Assembly: GCA_963773585.1 (NCBI GenBank)
Contig: CAVZBR010000001.1
Location: forward strand, 881,073 to 945,072
Origin: CAVXJN01 sp963773585
Lineage (GTDB): Bacteria > Pseudomonadota > Gammaproteobacteria > JASBUN01
Direction: 5' to 3'
DNA: 64,000 nt
Position numbers and translations under genes: made by a program. Shown piece by piece: positions 17,304 to 25,736 of the stretch. Under the pieces are notes generated by a model. That model was not told where the DNA came from. It saw only the letters and a program-made list of their open reading frames with translations, and did no database searches. The stretch's first letter is position 1; every line of letters begins with the position of its first letter.

Positions 17304-18308
17304 ATGTACGAAACATTCTATAAGTTGGAAGCAAAGCCGTTTCAGTTAAACCCGGACCCGCGATTCTTTTTCGGCAGCAGCGGTCATAAACGCGTGCTCG
17401 CATATTTGAGGTATGGAATCGCACAGGGCGAGGGATTCGTGGTCGTGACAGGCGAAGTGGGGGCCGGGAAGACGACCCTCATCCGCACTTTGTTGCAGGA
17501 ACTCTCCAAGGATCGCAAACTCGTCATCGGTCAATTGGTCACGACGCAGCTTGATCCTGATCAACTGCTCGGCATGATCGCCGGAGCATTCGGGGTCGAA
17601 CACGACGGCCTGAGTAAAGCGGCGCTTATCCGCAGACTGGAAGCCTTTCTAATCCGCCAGGCGCACACAGGCAAACGGGTTCTGCTGATCGTCGATGAGG
17701 CGCAAAACATTCCGCTCAAGTCCCTTGAAGAGATGCGGATGCTATCGAATCTGCAGGTCGGGACACGTTCTTTGTTGCAGAGCGTGTTGCTGGGGCAAGC
17801 GGAATTCCGTGATTTGCTGCGTTCGCAGGATTCCGAACAATTGCGCCAGCGCATTATCGCCTCCCATCATCTGGGTCCGCTCAATCTCGAGGAGACCCAG
17901 GGATATATCGAACACAGATTGAGCCATGTAGGGTGGAGCGGAGATCCAGAGTTTACGTCCGAAGCATATGCCGGCATCTATGACTTCACCGGCGGCGTGC
18001 CCCGACGGATCAACACATTGTGCGATCGCGTACTGCTCTATGGGTATCTGGAAGAACTGCATCAGATCGACGCAGATATAGTGCGGCGGGTTACTGAGGA
18101 ACTGGATCAGGAATTTCCATATATTGAACCGTCCGAGGCCGCTGCGGCGCAGACCCGGATTGCCGGCGCTCCCGCCGATGATCTTGAAAAGCGAGTTGCC
18201 GCGCTGGAGGTGGCGTTGAGTAGAACGCGGGCGGTCCTCAAGGCTGCCTTTTCCGATGAAGCCGAGCCTCAGCTTGCGCTAGGCAAGGATCGAAAGCATG
18301 AGCGATAG
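17304..18308 (+). CDS. XrtA-associated AAA ATPase (ExeA/GspA-like)
   Basis: This 334-aa cytoplasmic ATPase has Walker A GEVGAGKTT at residues 50-58 and Walker B LLIVDEAQN at about 127-135. It also has the sensor-like LRQRIIASHHLGPL and the AAA lid segment DFTGGVPRRINTLCDRVLLYGYLE. The N-terminus MYETFYKLEAKPFQLNPDPRFFF is the standard opening of TIGR03015 proteins. The C-terminal 60 residues form a likely coiled coil (LEKRVAALEVALSRTRAVL). It lies between the barrel protein (2 bp) and wecB (11-bp overlap). The exact role is unknown; family members are thought to energise assembly or sorting in the EPS system. Confidence 0.92.
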   Translation: MYETFYKLEAKPFQLNPDPRFFFGSSGHKRVLAYLRYGIAQGEGFVVVTGEVGAGKTTLIRTLLQELSKDRKLVIGQLVTTQLDPDQLLGMIAGAFGVEHDGLSKAALIRRLEAFLIRQAHTGKRVLLIVDEAQNIPLKSLEEMRMLSNLQVGTRSLLQSVLLGQAEFRDLLRSQDSEQLRQRIIASHHLGPLNLEETQGYIEHRLSHVGWSGDPEFTSEAYAGIYDFTGGVPRRINTLCDRVLLYGYLEELHQIDADIVRRVTEELDQEFPYIEPSEAAAAQTRIAGAPADDLEKRVAALEVALSRTRAVLKAAFSDEAEPQLALGKDRKHER

Positions 18309-19533
18309 GGGGGGCGACAGCACCGCCTGCAAAACGGCTATTTGTTCCGACGGCGCGGCAGCGCCGTTCTCGACTCTGCCCACCAGATCGATCCTTTGTG
18401 TCGTCGGGGCGCGGCCGAACTTCATGAAAATCGCTCCGATCATGGCGGCCTTGAGCAATTGCGCGCAACTTCCTGCGCCGGTGTTGGTACACACGGGCCA
18501 GCATTACGATAAGGACATGAAGGAATCGTTCTTCATTCAGCTTGGCATCCCGGAACCCGACGTGGACTTGGGCGTTGGCTCGGGCAGCCACGCGATCCAA
18601 ACTGCCGAGATCATGAGGCGCTTCGAACCCGTCGTCGATGCCCTGAAACCGCTCGCTGTGCTGGTGGTCGGCGATGTGAATTCCACCATTGCGTGCGCGC
18701 TCGTGGCCGCAAAAAAGGAAATCCCTGTGGTTCACGTCGAGGCTGGACTGCGGAGTTTCGACCGTTCAATGCCTGAAGAAATCAATCGGGTTTTGACCGA
18801 CCAGATTTCCGACCTTCTATTCACGACGGAACGCGATGCGTTGAAGAATCTGGAACGCGAAGGTGTTCCTGCCGAGCGGGTGCATTTCGTGGGTAATGTA
18901 ATGATCGACACGCTTTTGGCGCAAAAATCACGTGCCGTGTCGCCTTCCGCCACTTTGGCGAAATACCTTGACCAGGACGCGGCGCAGTCCTGTGCGGACG
19001 GCTATGCGGTTTTGACTTTGCATCGGCCATCGAACGTCGACGATCCCGCTGTACTCGCACGATTGATGGAAACGATGCAAACAATTGCCGATCGACTGCC
19101 GCTGGTATTTGCCGTGCATCCACGTACCCGCAACGCGCTCAGCCAAGCGGGAATCCTGGATTCGGTCGGACAGCATCGGGCAATCCACTGTCTGCCGCCG
19201 TTGGGCTATCACGAGATGTTGGGATTGATGATGAATGCTTCGGTGGTTCTCACCGATTCTGGAGGGATGCAGGAGGAAACGACCGCCCTTGGTGTGCCCT
19301 GCATAACATTAAGGGAAAACACCGAACGGCCGATTACCGTTGCCGAGGGTACGAATGTAGTGGTCGGCACTGATTCACGGAAGATTCTGGATGTATTCAA
19401 CCGAATTTTGAATGACGGCGGTAAAGCGGGGCGCATACCTGACGGATGGGACGGACAGGCTGCGATTCGGATACGTGACCGGCTAGTCGAAATGCTGTCG
19501 CCTCGACAGCATGGCGAAACGGCGTCCATTTGA
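18298..19533 (+). CDS. wecB: UDP-N-acetylglucosamine 2-epimerase (non-hydrolysing)
   Basis: This enzyme converts UDP-GlcNAc to UDP-ManNAc, a precursor for the polysaccharide. Signatures are VVGARPNFMKIAPI (about 36-49), HTGQHYDKDM, GDVNSTIACALVA, HVEAGLRSFDRSMPEEINR and SDSGG-type TDSGGMQEETTALGVPCITLRENTERP. The protein has 411 aa, with about 28 residues of low-complexity N-terminal extension before the usual start, so the true start could be later; I see no better codon with a ribosome site. ATG 18298 overlaps the ATPase gene. No wecC (UDP-ManNAc dehydrogenase) lies nearby, so ManNAc itself may be the incorporated sugar. Confidence 0.92.
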   Translation: MSDRGGDSTACKTAICSDGAAAPFSTLPTRSILCVVGARPNFMKIAPIMAALSNCAQLPAPVLVHTGQHYDKDMKESFFIQLGIPEPDVDLGVGSGSHAIQTAEIMRRFEPVVDALKPLAVLVVGDVNSTIACALVAAKKEIPVVHVEAGLRSFDRSMPEEINRVLTDQISDLLFTTERDALKNLEREGVPAERVHFVGNVMIDTLLAQKSRAVSPSATLAKYLDQDAAQSCADGYAVLTLHRPSNVDDPAVLARLMETMQTIADRLPLVFAVHPRTRNALSQAGILDSVGQHRAIHCLPPLGYHEMLGLMMNASVVLTDSGGMQEETTALGVPCITLRENTERPITVAEGTNVVVGTDSRKILDVFNRILNDGGKAGRIPDGWDGQAAIRIRDRLVEMLSPRQHGETASI

Positions 19534-19679
19534 GGCGGACGCACCAAATCGATTCAAGTATCGGTTTGCCCCCAGGGCGCGCTTCGCAGGACGTTCGAAA
19601 CTGGCGTATAGACGCAGCCTCTAAATGACGGGGAGGGCGGTAGCGTGCCCGACCTAGTGCGATTTTATTCAGAGAAGTT

Positions 19680-20531
19680 ATGAATCAGCAAGTTACCAAT
19701 GCTTTGACGGTCGATGTCGAAGACTACTTTCAAGTCTCGGCGTTCGAGCCCCATATCAACCGAAGGGACTGGGACGCAGTTCCGTGCCGGATCGAAAGAA
19801 ACATGGATCGCATACTCGACCTTTTCGGGGAGTCGGGTGTGCACGCAACATTCTTTACCCTCGGCTGGATTGCTGAACGTTATCCTCATTTGGTGCGTCG
19901 CCTCGTCACCGAGGGCCACGAGCTTGCCAGTCATGGTTACGAGCACGTGCGGGTCGTGAACCAAAATCAGGCGGATTTTCGCGCGGACGTAATCAAAACC
20001 AAAAATCTGTTGGAGGATATTGCAGGAGTGGAGGTTTGCGGCTATAGGGCGGCGAGCTACTCGATCGGCGAAAAAAATCTTTGGGCGTTGGATGTCCTGC
20101 ACGAAGCTGGATATCGATACAGTTCGAGCATATACCCGATCAAACACGACCTTTATGGCATGCCCGATGCGCCGCGATTTGCCTTTCGTCCCAAGCCGGA
20201 CGGAATTCTCGAAATTCCGGTGAGCACGGTCCGCTTGGGCGGGCGGAAGCTACCATGCGGCGGCGGCGGGTATTTTCGACTGTTCCCATACCCGCTGTCC
20301 CGATGGGCGATACGGCGCGTCAATATTCAGGATGGGCAATCCTGTCTTTTTTATTTTCATCCCTGGGAGATAGATCCCGAGCAACCCAGGCAGAGCGGTC
20401 TACCGATGAAAACGAGATTTCGCCATTATCTGAATCTAGGGCGTACGGAATCGCGCCTGCGCAGACTGTTACGGGATTTCCGCTGGGATCGTATGGACCG
20501 CGTCTTCCTCGAAGCAGCCAGGACCCATTGA
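19680..20531 (+). CDS. XrtA-system polysaccharide deacetylase
   Basis: This 283-aa NodB-fold deacetylase belongs to the exosortase-associated family (TIGR03006, with the DUF3473 tail). The motif-1 variant is TVDVEDYF (Asp12 and Asp15), metal-binding SHGYEH lies at about 84-89, and GYRAASYSIG and YSSSIYPIKHDLYG follow. FYFHPWEIDPEQPR and LGRTESRLRRLL are typical of the C-terminal extension. It probably removes N-acetyl groups from amino sugars of the nascent EPS. It has no signal peptide, so it acts in the cytoplasm or at the membrane face. It starts after a 146-bp gap, and its stop overlaps the FemAB gene (TGATG). Confidence 0.93.
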   Translation: MNQQVTNALTVDVEDYFQVSAFEPHINRRDWDAVPCRIERNMDRILDLFGESGVHATFFTLGWIAERYPHLVRRLVTEGHELASHGYEHVRVVNQNQADFRADVIKTKNLLEDIAGVEVCGYRAASYSIGEKNLWALDVLHEAGYRYSSSIYPIKHDLYGMPDAPRFAFRPKPDGILEIPVSTVRLGGRKLPCGGGGYFRLFPYPLSRWAIRRVNIQDGQSCLFYFHPWEIDPEQPRQSGLPMKTRFRHYLNLGRTESRLRRLLRDFRWDRMDRVFLEAARTH

Positions 20532-21586
20532 TGTCGGTCGCAGAGGCAGTATCGGCGCGTGCCGTACCCAGGGTCCATGAACTCGGAGTAGGCGATCGAC
20601 AGCAGTGGAACGCATTCGTGGAAAACTGCGCATCCGCGACGTTTTTCCATTTGGCCGAATGGCAGCAGGTAATCGAGCAGGCATTCGGACATCAGACCCA
20701 CTTTCTCTTCGTCACTGAAGGCGAAGAAATCACAGGTGTTCTACCGCTGGTGCACGTTCGCAGCAGGCTTTTCGGCAATTCCCTCAGCTCGACTCCTTTT
20801 TGCGTATACGGTGGAATCGCGGCGACGAGCGAGGCGTCTAGACGTGCGCTTGAGTTCGAAGCAGTTCGTTTGGCTGGGGAATTGAAGGTGGACTATTTGG
20901 AGTTCCGCAATGCGTCCACCACCCAGGAATGGCCCGAGAAATCACTCTACGTGACCTTCAGAAAAGCGATCTCGCCTGACGCCGACGAAAACATGAAGGC
21001 AATCCCGCGGAAGCAGCGTGCAATGGTGCGTAAAGGCATCAAAGCCGGGCTCATGAGCGAGATTGACGATACGGTAGACCGGTTTTTTCCGGCTTATGCC
21101 GAAAGTGTGCGCAATTTAGGTACTCCCGTGTTCGCGAGGCGCTATTTCGAAATACTGAAGTCCACATTCGCTGACCGCTGCGAAATCCTGACCGTCACGC
21201 ATGAAAAAAAGGTCGTGTGCGCGGTTATGAACTTCTACTTTCGCGATGAGGTGCTCCCGTATTACGGTGGCGGAGGTGAAGGTGCGCGTGACCTCAAGGG
21301 CAACGACTTCATGTACTGGGAAGTCATGCGGCGCTCGGCCGAGCGGGGCCTGGGAATTTTCGATTACGGTCGCAGCAAAGTCGGAACCGGTTCATTTCAC
21401 TTCAAGAAGAACTGGGGCTTCGAGCCGGTGCCGCTTCATTACCAATACCACTTGGTGACCGCGCGCAGTATTCCCGACGTCAACCCGATGAACCCAAAAT
21501 ATAAGCTTTTCATTGACGCTTGGAAGCGTTTGCCGCTCCCGATTGCCAATCGGATCGGTCCGATCTTGTCGCGAAACCTGGGTTGA
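20531..21586 (+). CDS. XrtA/PEP-CTERM-associated FemAB/GNAT-type protein
   Basis: This 351-aa protein is of the FemAB-related family (TIGR03019), a double GNAT fold. Visible blocks are ATFFHLAEWQQVIEQAFG (about 35-52), EITGVLPLVHVRSRLFG, IPRKQRAMVRKGIKAG, PVFARRYFEILKSTF, YYGGGGEGARDLKGNDFMYWE and FDYGRSKVGTGSFHFKKNWGF. Members are thought to add an acyl or aminoacyl group to the polysaccharide or its lipid intermediate. The start overlaps the deacetylase stop. A longer ORF in the same frame reaches back to 20081, but that part is the deacetylase gene read out of frame. Confidence 0.92.
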   Translation: MSVAEAVSARAVPRVHELGVGDRQQWNAFVENCASATFFHLAEWQQVIEQAFGHQTHFLFVTEGEEITGVLPLVHVRSRLFGNSLSSTPFCVYGGIAATSEASRRALEFEAVRLAGELKVDYLEFRNASTTQEWPEKSLYVTFRKAISPDADENMKAIPRKQRAMVRKGIKAGLMSEIDDTVDRFFPAYAESVRNLGTPVFARRYFEILKSTFADRCEILTVTHEKKVVCAVMNFYFRDEVLPYYGGGGEGARDLKGNDFMYWEVMRRSAERGLGIFDYGRSKVGTGSFHFKKNWGFEPVPLHYQYHLVTARSIPDVNPMNPKYKLFIDAWKRLPLPIANRIGPILSRNLG

Positions 21587-22863
21587 TCATTCTGTTGACT
21601 CCCGTACTGTTTCTGGCGCACCGGATTCCGTTCCCTCCGAACAAGGGTGACAAGATTCGGTCGTATCACCTCATGGAACAGCTTGCGCGCCACCACGAAG
21701 TACATCTTGGCGCTTTTGTTGACGATCCGTCGGATTGGCAACATCAAGCAGAATTGAAAAACTGGTGTGCGGAAACCTTCCTGCGCCCTCTAAAGCCGAC
21801 GGTTCAACGGTTGTCCAGTTTACGAGGCCTCGCAACGCGGGTGCCACTGACTCTTCCCTATTATCGCGACCGGAAAATGGCCGAATGGGTGAAGCAGAAA
21901 TGCACAAGCGCTGGAATTGACAGAGTGGTGATTTTTTCCGCGGCGATGGCGCAGTATGTGCTGGGTGTGCGGTCTCATTTTCAAAGGTGCATCGTCGATC
22001 TCGTGGACGTGGATTCGGAGAAATGGCGTGAATACGGTCCACGTCACCGCTGGCCGATGAATTGGATCTACGCTCGTGAAGCGACTCTGCTGTTGCGCTA
22101 TGAACGAATGCTGGCGCAGCAATGTGATGCGACTGTTTTGGTCAGCTCGCAAGAAGCGCAATTGTTTCGGGAGCTTGCGCCCGAGTCCGCGGATCGCGTT
22201 TATTCCATCCATAATGGGGTGGATGCCGAATACTTCTCTCCGGGTCACGTCTTTCCTACTCCGTACGCGCCGGGTGCACAGATCCTGGTATTCACCGGCG
22301 CCATGGATTATTGGGCCAACGCTGACGCTGTAGTCTGGTTTGCTGAAGAGATTCTCCCGCATGTTCGCTCAGCAATGCCTCAAGTGCAGTTTTATATAGT
22401 GGGCGCACGCCCGAGTGAACGAGTCAAAAGGCTGGGTCGACTCGATGGAGTTACCGTAACCGGAGCGGTCGCGGATATCCGGCCTTATTTGGCCCACGCC
22501 CGAGCCGCTGTGGCCCCGTTGCGAATTGCCCGCGGAATTCAGAACAAGGTTTTGGAAGCTATGGCTATGGTCAAGCCGGTAATCGCAACAACCGCGGCAA
22601 TGGACGGGATCGATGCCCCACCGCGGCTGCGAGCCTTGTTGGCTGACGAGCCGGCGCAATTCGTTGATCGGCTACAACAGGTATTGAAAGATGATGACTC
22701 AGGCGAATTCGGTCGACTCGGACGGGAACTGGTGCTCGAGCGCTATGCTTGGTCGGAGAGTTTCGCACGTTTTGACCAACTGCTTGGATCGCAGGCCGGC
22801 GCCGATCGGCGGGCCGCGCAGCCGCCGACGCGACTGGCATCGACAAGGGGTGCAGCACAGTGA
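21583..22863 (+). CDS. GT4-family glycosyltransferase, exosortase-associated (TIGR03087-like)
   Basis: This roughly 426-aa GT-B enzyme adds a sugar to the EPS repeat unit. The N-terminal donor-site motif is FLAHRIPFPPNKGDKIRSYH. The C-terminal domain has FTGAMDYWANADAVVWFAEEILP, FYIVGARPSERVKRL and the E-x7-E-like segment IARGIQNKVLEAMAMVKPVI. I prefer TTG 21583, which overlaps the FemAB stop (TTGA); the longer ATG frame at 21520 lies inside FemAB. The start is uncertain by a few codons. The stop overlaps the XrtA start. A paralogue lies at 37164. Confidence 0.9.
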   Translation: MIILLTPVLFLAHRIPFPPNKGDKIRSYHLMEQLARHHEVHLGAFVDDPSDWQHQAELKNWCAETFLRPLKPTVQRLSSLRGLATRVPLTLPYYRDRKMAEWVKQKCTSAGIDRVVIFSAAMAQYVLGVRSHFQRCIVDLVDVDSEKWREYGPRHRWPMNWIYAREATLLLRYERMLAQQCDATVLVSSQEAQLFRELAPESADRVYSIHNGVDAEYFSPGHVFPTPYAPGAQILVFTGAMDYWANADAVVWFAEEILPHVRSAMPQVQFYIVGARPSERVKRLGRLDGVTVTGAVADIRPYLAHARAAVAPLRIARGIQNKVLEAMAMVKPVIATTAAMDGIDAPPRLRALLADEPAQFVDRLQQVLKDDDSGEFGRLGRELVLERYAWSESFARFDQLLGSQAGADRRAAQPPTRLASTRGAAQ

Positions 22864-24485
22864 ATAAGGCGGCTCGTGCGATTGAGCTCAAAGGCCGAGC
22901 CGATGCCGCCCTCCCGCGGAATCCCCAGTCCGAGAACGATAGAGTAGACGACCGTGAAAAGGCGAGTGTATGGCGCTATCACCTATGGTTGTTCGCGCCG
23001 CTATTGCTGGCAACGTTACTTTTGTTCGGCGCCACCTTTTGGTCCATGGTAACCACTTGGTGGCGATCGGAGACCTTCGCGCACGGGTTTATCGTAGTTC
23101 CCATCAGTATTTACCTGATTTGGCGGAAGCGTGACGTTCTGCGGAACGACGTCCCGTCATCAAGTCCGAGCGCGCTGGTTCCTTTGCTTTTGCTCGCGAT
23201 CGCTTGGTTGCTCGGTAATGCCGCAGATGTGTTGGGAGTCCAGCAGTTGGCGGCCACTGTGATGATCCCGATGCTGGTGGCACTGGTATTCGGATGGCAC
23301 ATCATGCGTCGGTTGATATTCCCGCTGACGTTTCTGTTGCTCGCGGTGCCGATCGGCGAATTCCTGGTTCCATATCTTGTCGACTTCACCGCTTCATTCA
23401 CAGTACACGCGCTGCAGTTGACAGGCGTCCCGGTCTATTGGGAGGGGAATAGATTCAGCCTGCCAAGTGGCGACTGGTCGGTAATCAAGGCTTGCAGCGG
23501 CGTGCGTTACTTATATGCGACGCTAACGGTAGCTTTGTTATACGTTTATTTGAATTTCCGGAGCCGTTGGCGGCAGGCAGTTTTCCTCGCCCTCGCGGTT
23601 ACGTTGGCAATCTTCGCAAATGGCGTCAGGGCATATGCGATTGTCATGATCGGCCACCTTAGCGAAATGCGCTTGGCGGTTGGAATCGATCATTTCATCT
23701 ACGGGTGGGTGTTCTTCGCGCTGCTCATGGTGCTGTTGTTTTGGATTGGGACGTTACTTCGGGAACCGGATTCTGCGAATCAACGTGCCGAGCCTCCGGT
23801 TGATGCGCATGCTCCCGGCTCGCTGTCCCAGGCGATTTTCGCGACGGCGGCGGGCTTCGTTGTCATGTTGGCATTTCCTGCATGGGCCATGCACGTCGAC
23901 TCGGCCGCACCACCAGCCGTGAATTCGGAACTGCGTGCGCCGAGTTCTTTCGCAGGGTGGTACAGATCGACCGGAAATCCCATTACGGATTGGAAGCCCA
24001 TTTATGTTAACCCCACTGAGACCGTGTCCGCGGATTACGCTCAAGGGGCGGAAAAAGTTGGATTGTATGTCGCCTATTACGGTGCGCAGCACCAAGGCAG
24101 CGAGTTGATCAACTTCCAAAACGTATTGGCCAAAGAAAAAGCGGCCTGGCATGTGACCGCACAACGTAGCGCGAGTGTGAATTTGGCGGGCGATTCGCGC
24201 GAGGTCAAAGAAAGTCGCCTGCGGGCTGGAGAGGGCGACTTGCTGGTATGGCAATGGTATTGGGCAAATGGGCATCATCTCGACAGTCCCTATTGGGTCA
24301 AATTCCACGAGGCGATTGACAAGCTGACGGTGGGTAGACGGCGGGGTGCTGGAATTGTCGTATATACGTCGGTTGACGATACCGTCGCGGAGGCGCGGAA
24401 ACGACTCGCGGCGTTCACCGTCAGCGCTATGCCGGCGTTGGATGCGTCGTTTGATGCGGTTAAATCAGCGTCCGCTGATCGCTGA
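22860..24485 (+). CDS. xrtA: Exosortase A fused to EpsI domain
   Basis: This 541-aa membrane protease/transpeptidase sorts PEP-CTERM proteins. Residues about 40-310 form the eight-TM exosortase core, which contains the proposed catalytic triad: Cys212 in IKACSGVRYL, Arg257 in NGVRAY and His278 in GIDHFIYG. Residues about 325-541 form the periplasmic EpsI (DUF3485) domain, with PSSFAGWYR, DYAQGAEKVGLYVAYYGAQHQGSELI and LVWQWYWANGH. The fusion of the two is typical of XrtA. The start overlaps the upstream glycosyltransferase and the next gene follows after 11 bp. The known partner in this window is the PEP-CTERM protein at 1247. All catalytic residues are present, so activity is expected. Confidence 0.96.
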   Translation: MNKAARAIELKGRADAALPRNPQSENDRVDDREKASVWRYHLWLFAPLLLATLLLFGATFWSMVTTWWRSETFAHGFIVVPISIYLIWRKRDVLRNDVPSSSPSALVPLLLLAIAWLLGNAADVLGVQQLAATVMIPMLVALVFGWHIMRRLIFPLTFLLLAVPIGEFLVPYLVDFTASFTVHALQLTGVPVYWEGNRFSLPSGDWSVIKACSGVRYLYATLTVALLYVYLNFRSRWRQAVFLALAVTLAIFANGVRAYAIVMIGHLSEMRLAVGIDHFIYGWVFFALLMVLLFWIGTLLREPDSANQRAEPPVDAHAPGSLSQAIFATAAGFVVMLAFPAWAMHVDSAAPPAVNSELRAPSSFAGWYRSTGNPITDWKPIYVNPTETVSADYAQGAEKVGLYVAYYGAQHQGSELINFQNVLAKEKAAWHVTAQRSASVNLAGDSREVKESRLRAGEGDLLVWQWYWANGHHLDSPYWVKFHEAIDKLTVGRRRGAGIVVYTSVDDTVAEARKRLAAFTVSAMPALDASFDAVKSASADR

Positions 24486-24496
24486 CGCCGGTCGTC

Positions 24497-25669
24497 ATGG
24501 ATCGTAGACCGCTGATTGCGCATGTGTTGTACCGCTTCGATGTTGGGGGTCTGGAGAACGGAGTTGTAAACCTGATCAACCGGCTTCCTGAGCATCGCTT
24601 CCGGCATGCCATAGTTGCGCTCAGCGAATATACCGACTTTCGTAAGCGTTTAACACGTGACATCCCGGTATATGCCCTGCATAAGCGCGAGGGCAAGGAC
24701 CTTGGCTTGCATGCACGGCTGTACCGCCTTTTCCGACAGATCAGACCTGACATCGTCCACACGCGCAATCTGAATGCAGTCGAGGCGCAATTTCCAGCAT
24801 GGCTGGCGGGCGTTCGAGGCCGCGTCCACGGTGAACACGGTTGGGACGTGCATGACTTGGAAGGCGCCAGTCGCAAATACAGACTGTGGCGCCGCGCATT
24901 CCGTCCGTTCGTCCAGCGATACATACCGCTTTCCCAGCACTTGGCGCAATATCTGACAGAGCAGATCGGGGTGCCGGAGCACGATATCTCCTGTATTTGC
25001 AACGGGGTCGATACAACGAAGTTCCGCCCGCCGGAACCGGGGCGCTCCATACCTTCACGGACGGATTTTGCCGGGGAAGCAGACGTGGTAATCGGTACGG
25101 TCGGACGATTCGAACAAGTGAAGGATCAGATGACGTTGGCGCGCGCCTTCGTCCTCCTGCTGGAACGTCGACCCGAGTGGCGGCGGACGTCGCGTCTGCT
25201 GATGGTGGGAGAAGGACGTTTGCGTTCACAAGTGCTCAATTTTCTCCGGCAACACGGTGTAGAAGACGTGACATGGTTGCCAGGACATCGGGACGACACA
25301 GCGGAAATGCTCCGTGCAATGGATATATTCGTGCTGCCATCGCTGGCGGAAGGTATTTCAAACACAATTTTGGAAGCGATGGCGAGCGGTAGGCCCGTGA
25401 TTGCTACGGATGTCGGAGGCAACGGCGAACTGGTGGAGGATGGAGCTTCCGGCATGCTGGTGCCGCGCAACGATCCCGCGGCAATGGCGTCGGCATTGAG
25501 CCGCTACATTGATGACGCTCCTTTACGCAAGCGTCACGGTAGCCGCGGGCGTGTCCGAGCGGAAGCCCATTTTAGTCTCGACGGAATGATCGACGGGTAT
25601 GAGCGCGTCTACGACAGTGTACTTACTCCTCGGCGACAGGCGGACCGCGTCGGCGCAGGGCACCGCTAG
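24497..25669 (+). CDS. GT4-family glycosyltransferase, exosortase-associated (TIGR03088-like)
   Basis: This 390-aa GT-B glycosyltransferase opens with IAHVLYRFDVGGLENGVVNLIN, the hallmark of this XrtA family. It has HTRNLNAVEAQFPAWLAGV and VHGEHGWDVHDLEG in the N-domain and GTVGRFEQVKDQ in the hinge. The donor site is FVLPSLAEGISNTILEAMASG with VIATDVGGNGELVEDG. It is cytoplasmic, acting on the lipid-linked repeat unit. It sits between xrtA and the amidotransferase gene. Sugar specificity is unknown. Confidence 0.93.
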   Translation: MDRRPLIAHVLYRFDVGGLENGVVNLINRLPEHRFRHAIVALSEYTDFRKRLTRDIPVYALHKREGKDLGLHARLYRLFRQIRPDIVHTRNLNAVEAQFPAWLAGVRGRVHGEHGWDVHDLEGASRKYRLWRRAFRPFVQRYIPLSQHLAQYLTEQIGVPEHDISCICNGVDTTKFRPPEPGRSIPSRTDFAGEADVVIGTVGRFEQVKDQMTLARAFVLLLERRPEWRRTSRLLMVGEGRLRSQVLNFLRQHGVEDVTWLPGHRDDTAEMLRAMDIFVLPSLAEGISNTILEAMASGRPVIATDVGGNGELVEDGASGMLVPRNDPAAMASALSRYIDDAPLRKRHGSRGRVRAEAHFSLDGMIDGYERVYDSVLTPRRQADRVGAGHR

Positions 25670-25736
25670 TGCGATATTGCTGGCCGATTTCGCACGCGTT
25701 TCGAAATATCAGGAAGCTGTAGGAGAGTCGTATCCG

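Noticed and set aside
20081..20530. 150-residue N-terminal extension of the FemAB frame.
   Set aside because: It reads the deacetylase gene out of frame, and FemAB homology starts only at 20531.
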